The notes under the pieces were generated by a model. That model was not told where the DNA came from and did no database searches. It was given only the letters and a program-made list of their open reading frames with translations. Made by a program: the position numbers and the translations under genes. Shown here in pieces: positions 5,454 through 5,714 of a DNA stretch of 5,714 nt. Origin of the DNA: CAYXRK01 sp964467615 (GTDB lineage Bacteria > Hydrogenedentota > Hydrogenedentia > Hydrogenedentales > GCA-2746185); the NCBI GenBank assembly GCA_964467615.1, contig CAYXRK010000250.1, forward strand, positions 1 through 5,714, read 5' to 3'. How positions within the stretch are numbered: the stretch's first letter is position 1; every line of letters starts with the position of its first letter.

Positions 5454-5714
5454 TCAAGAATCAAAACAGTTCAGTTTTTGTGCTTTAGCAAAAGGCATGA
5501 TGTTTCCGTTAGCCGTGTCGATAATGTAAAGCTGCGGTGAATCCCAATCGAAAGTTATGTCAGCGCCAGTATTATAAATAACGAATCTGTCGTCTTCTGC
5601 CCAACGCATCCCTTCTACGGCAAACGGGTGCGGTGAGCGCGCGACTACTCTGCCTGAGTTAATTTCGTATACGACAAACCCTTCGATGGAACTGTCTGGT
5701 TCACTTCTTATTAT
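5454..5714 (-). CDS. C-terminal part of a protein of unknown function, partial at right edge
   Basis: A frame is open on the minus strand from the right edge to TGA at 5456-5454, giving 86 residues. They include SIEGFVVYEINSGRVVA, MRWAEDDRFVIYNTGA and WDSPQLYIIDTANGNIMPF. The alternating beta-strand pattern with W..DD.FVIYN and LYIIDTANG resembles a beta-propeller blade or a similar all-beta repeat, but I do not recognise the family. The codons are AT-richer than those of the RIT and IS66 genes, so it is probably a resident gene outside the IS. Its stop is 147 bp from the IS end, so the IS landed downstream of it rather than inside it. The overlapping plus-strand frame 5323-5529 shows no protein-like features. 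Confidence 0.6.
   Translation of the reverse strand: MIRSEPDSSIEGFVVYEINSGRVVARSPHPFAVEGMRWAEDDRFVIYNTGADITFDWDSPQLYIIDTANGNIMPFAKAQKLNCFDS

Noticed and set aside
5323..5529. Plus-strand frame of 68 codons beside the IS end
   Set aside because: No ribosome binding site or protein-like pattern is seen, and it overlaps the better-supported minus-strand gene end at 5454-5714.

Overview
The window holds a nested mobile element. A trio of tyrosine recombinases on the minus strand, flanked by 30-bp exact terminal inverted repeats, sits inside an IS66-family insertion sequence. Three tandem, overlapping, same-strand tyrosine recombinase genes of about 410, 300 and 330 residues are the signature of a RIT (Recombinase In Trio) element. 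RIT elements are a known but seldom annotated class of mobile DNA in Proteobacteria and other bacteria. The high GC content of the element, the strong GGAGG-type ribosome binding sites and the IS66/RIT pairing suggest a proteobacterium. The window does not allow a closer placement.

Layout, left to right (all supported genes read on the minus strand, right to left). 1-1351 is the N-terminal and central part of an IS66 transposase (tnpC), cut by the window edge. About 1346-1485 is the 3' part of an IS66 tnpB. 1486-1513 is a perfect 12-bp hairpin. 1516-1545 and 4870-4899 are the RIT terminal inverted repeats. Between them lie ritC (1599-2603), ritB (2600-3511) and ritA (3508-4752), joined by two ATGA stop/start overlaps, with a leader of about 120 bp in front of ritA. 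4902-4961 is the 5' part of the same tnpB. 4945-5226 is the intact IS66 accessory gene tnpA. The IS66 end (GTAAGCGC...) lies at about 5306. 5454-5714 is the C-terminal end of an unrelated, AT-richer gene of unknown function, apparently part of the DNA that the IS entered.

How it fits together. The two tnpB pieces rejoin in frame across the RIT element to give the family motif VDFR-KRFDGL. The RIT therefore inserted inside tnpB of a pre-existing IS66 copy, in the same direction as the host genes. All three recombinases keep the full catalytic set (R, K, HxxR, H, Y), so the RIT looks intact, while the IS66 it sits in is broken. The element ends carry a set of related sites of about 11 bp (TTATGC-GAG type), three per end in mirror order, plus two extra copies forming the hairpin on the left only. 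These are the best candidates for recombinase binding sites. The asymmetry, the exact insertion point and a second lesion in the IS66 (tnpB runs directly into tnpC in another frame) are the points most worth following up.
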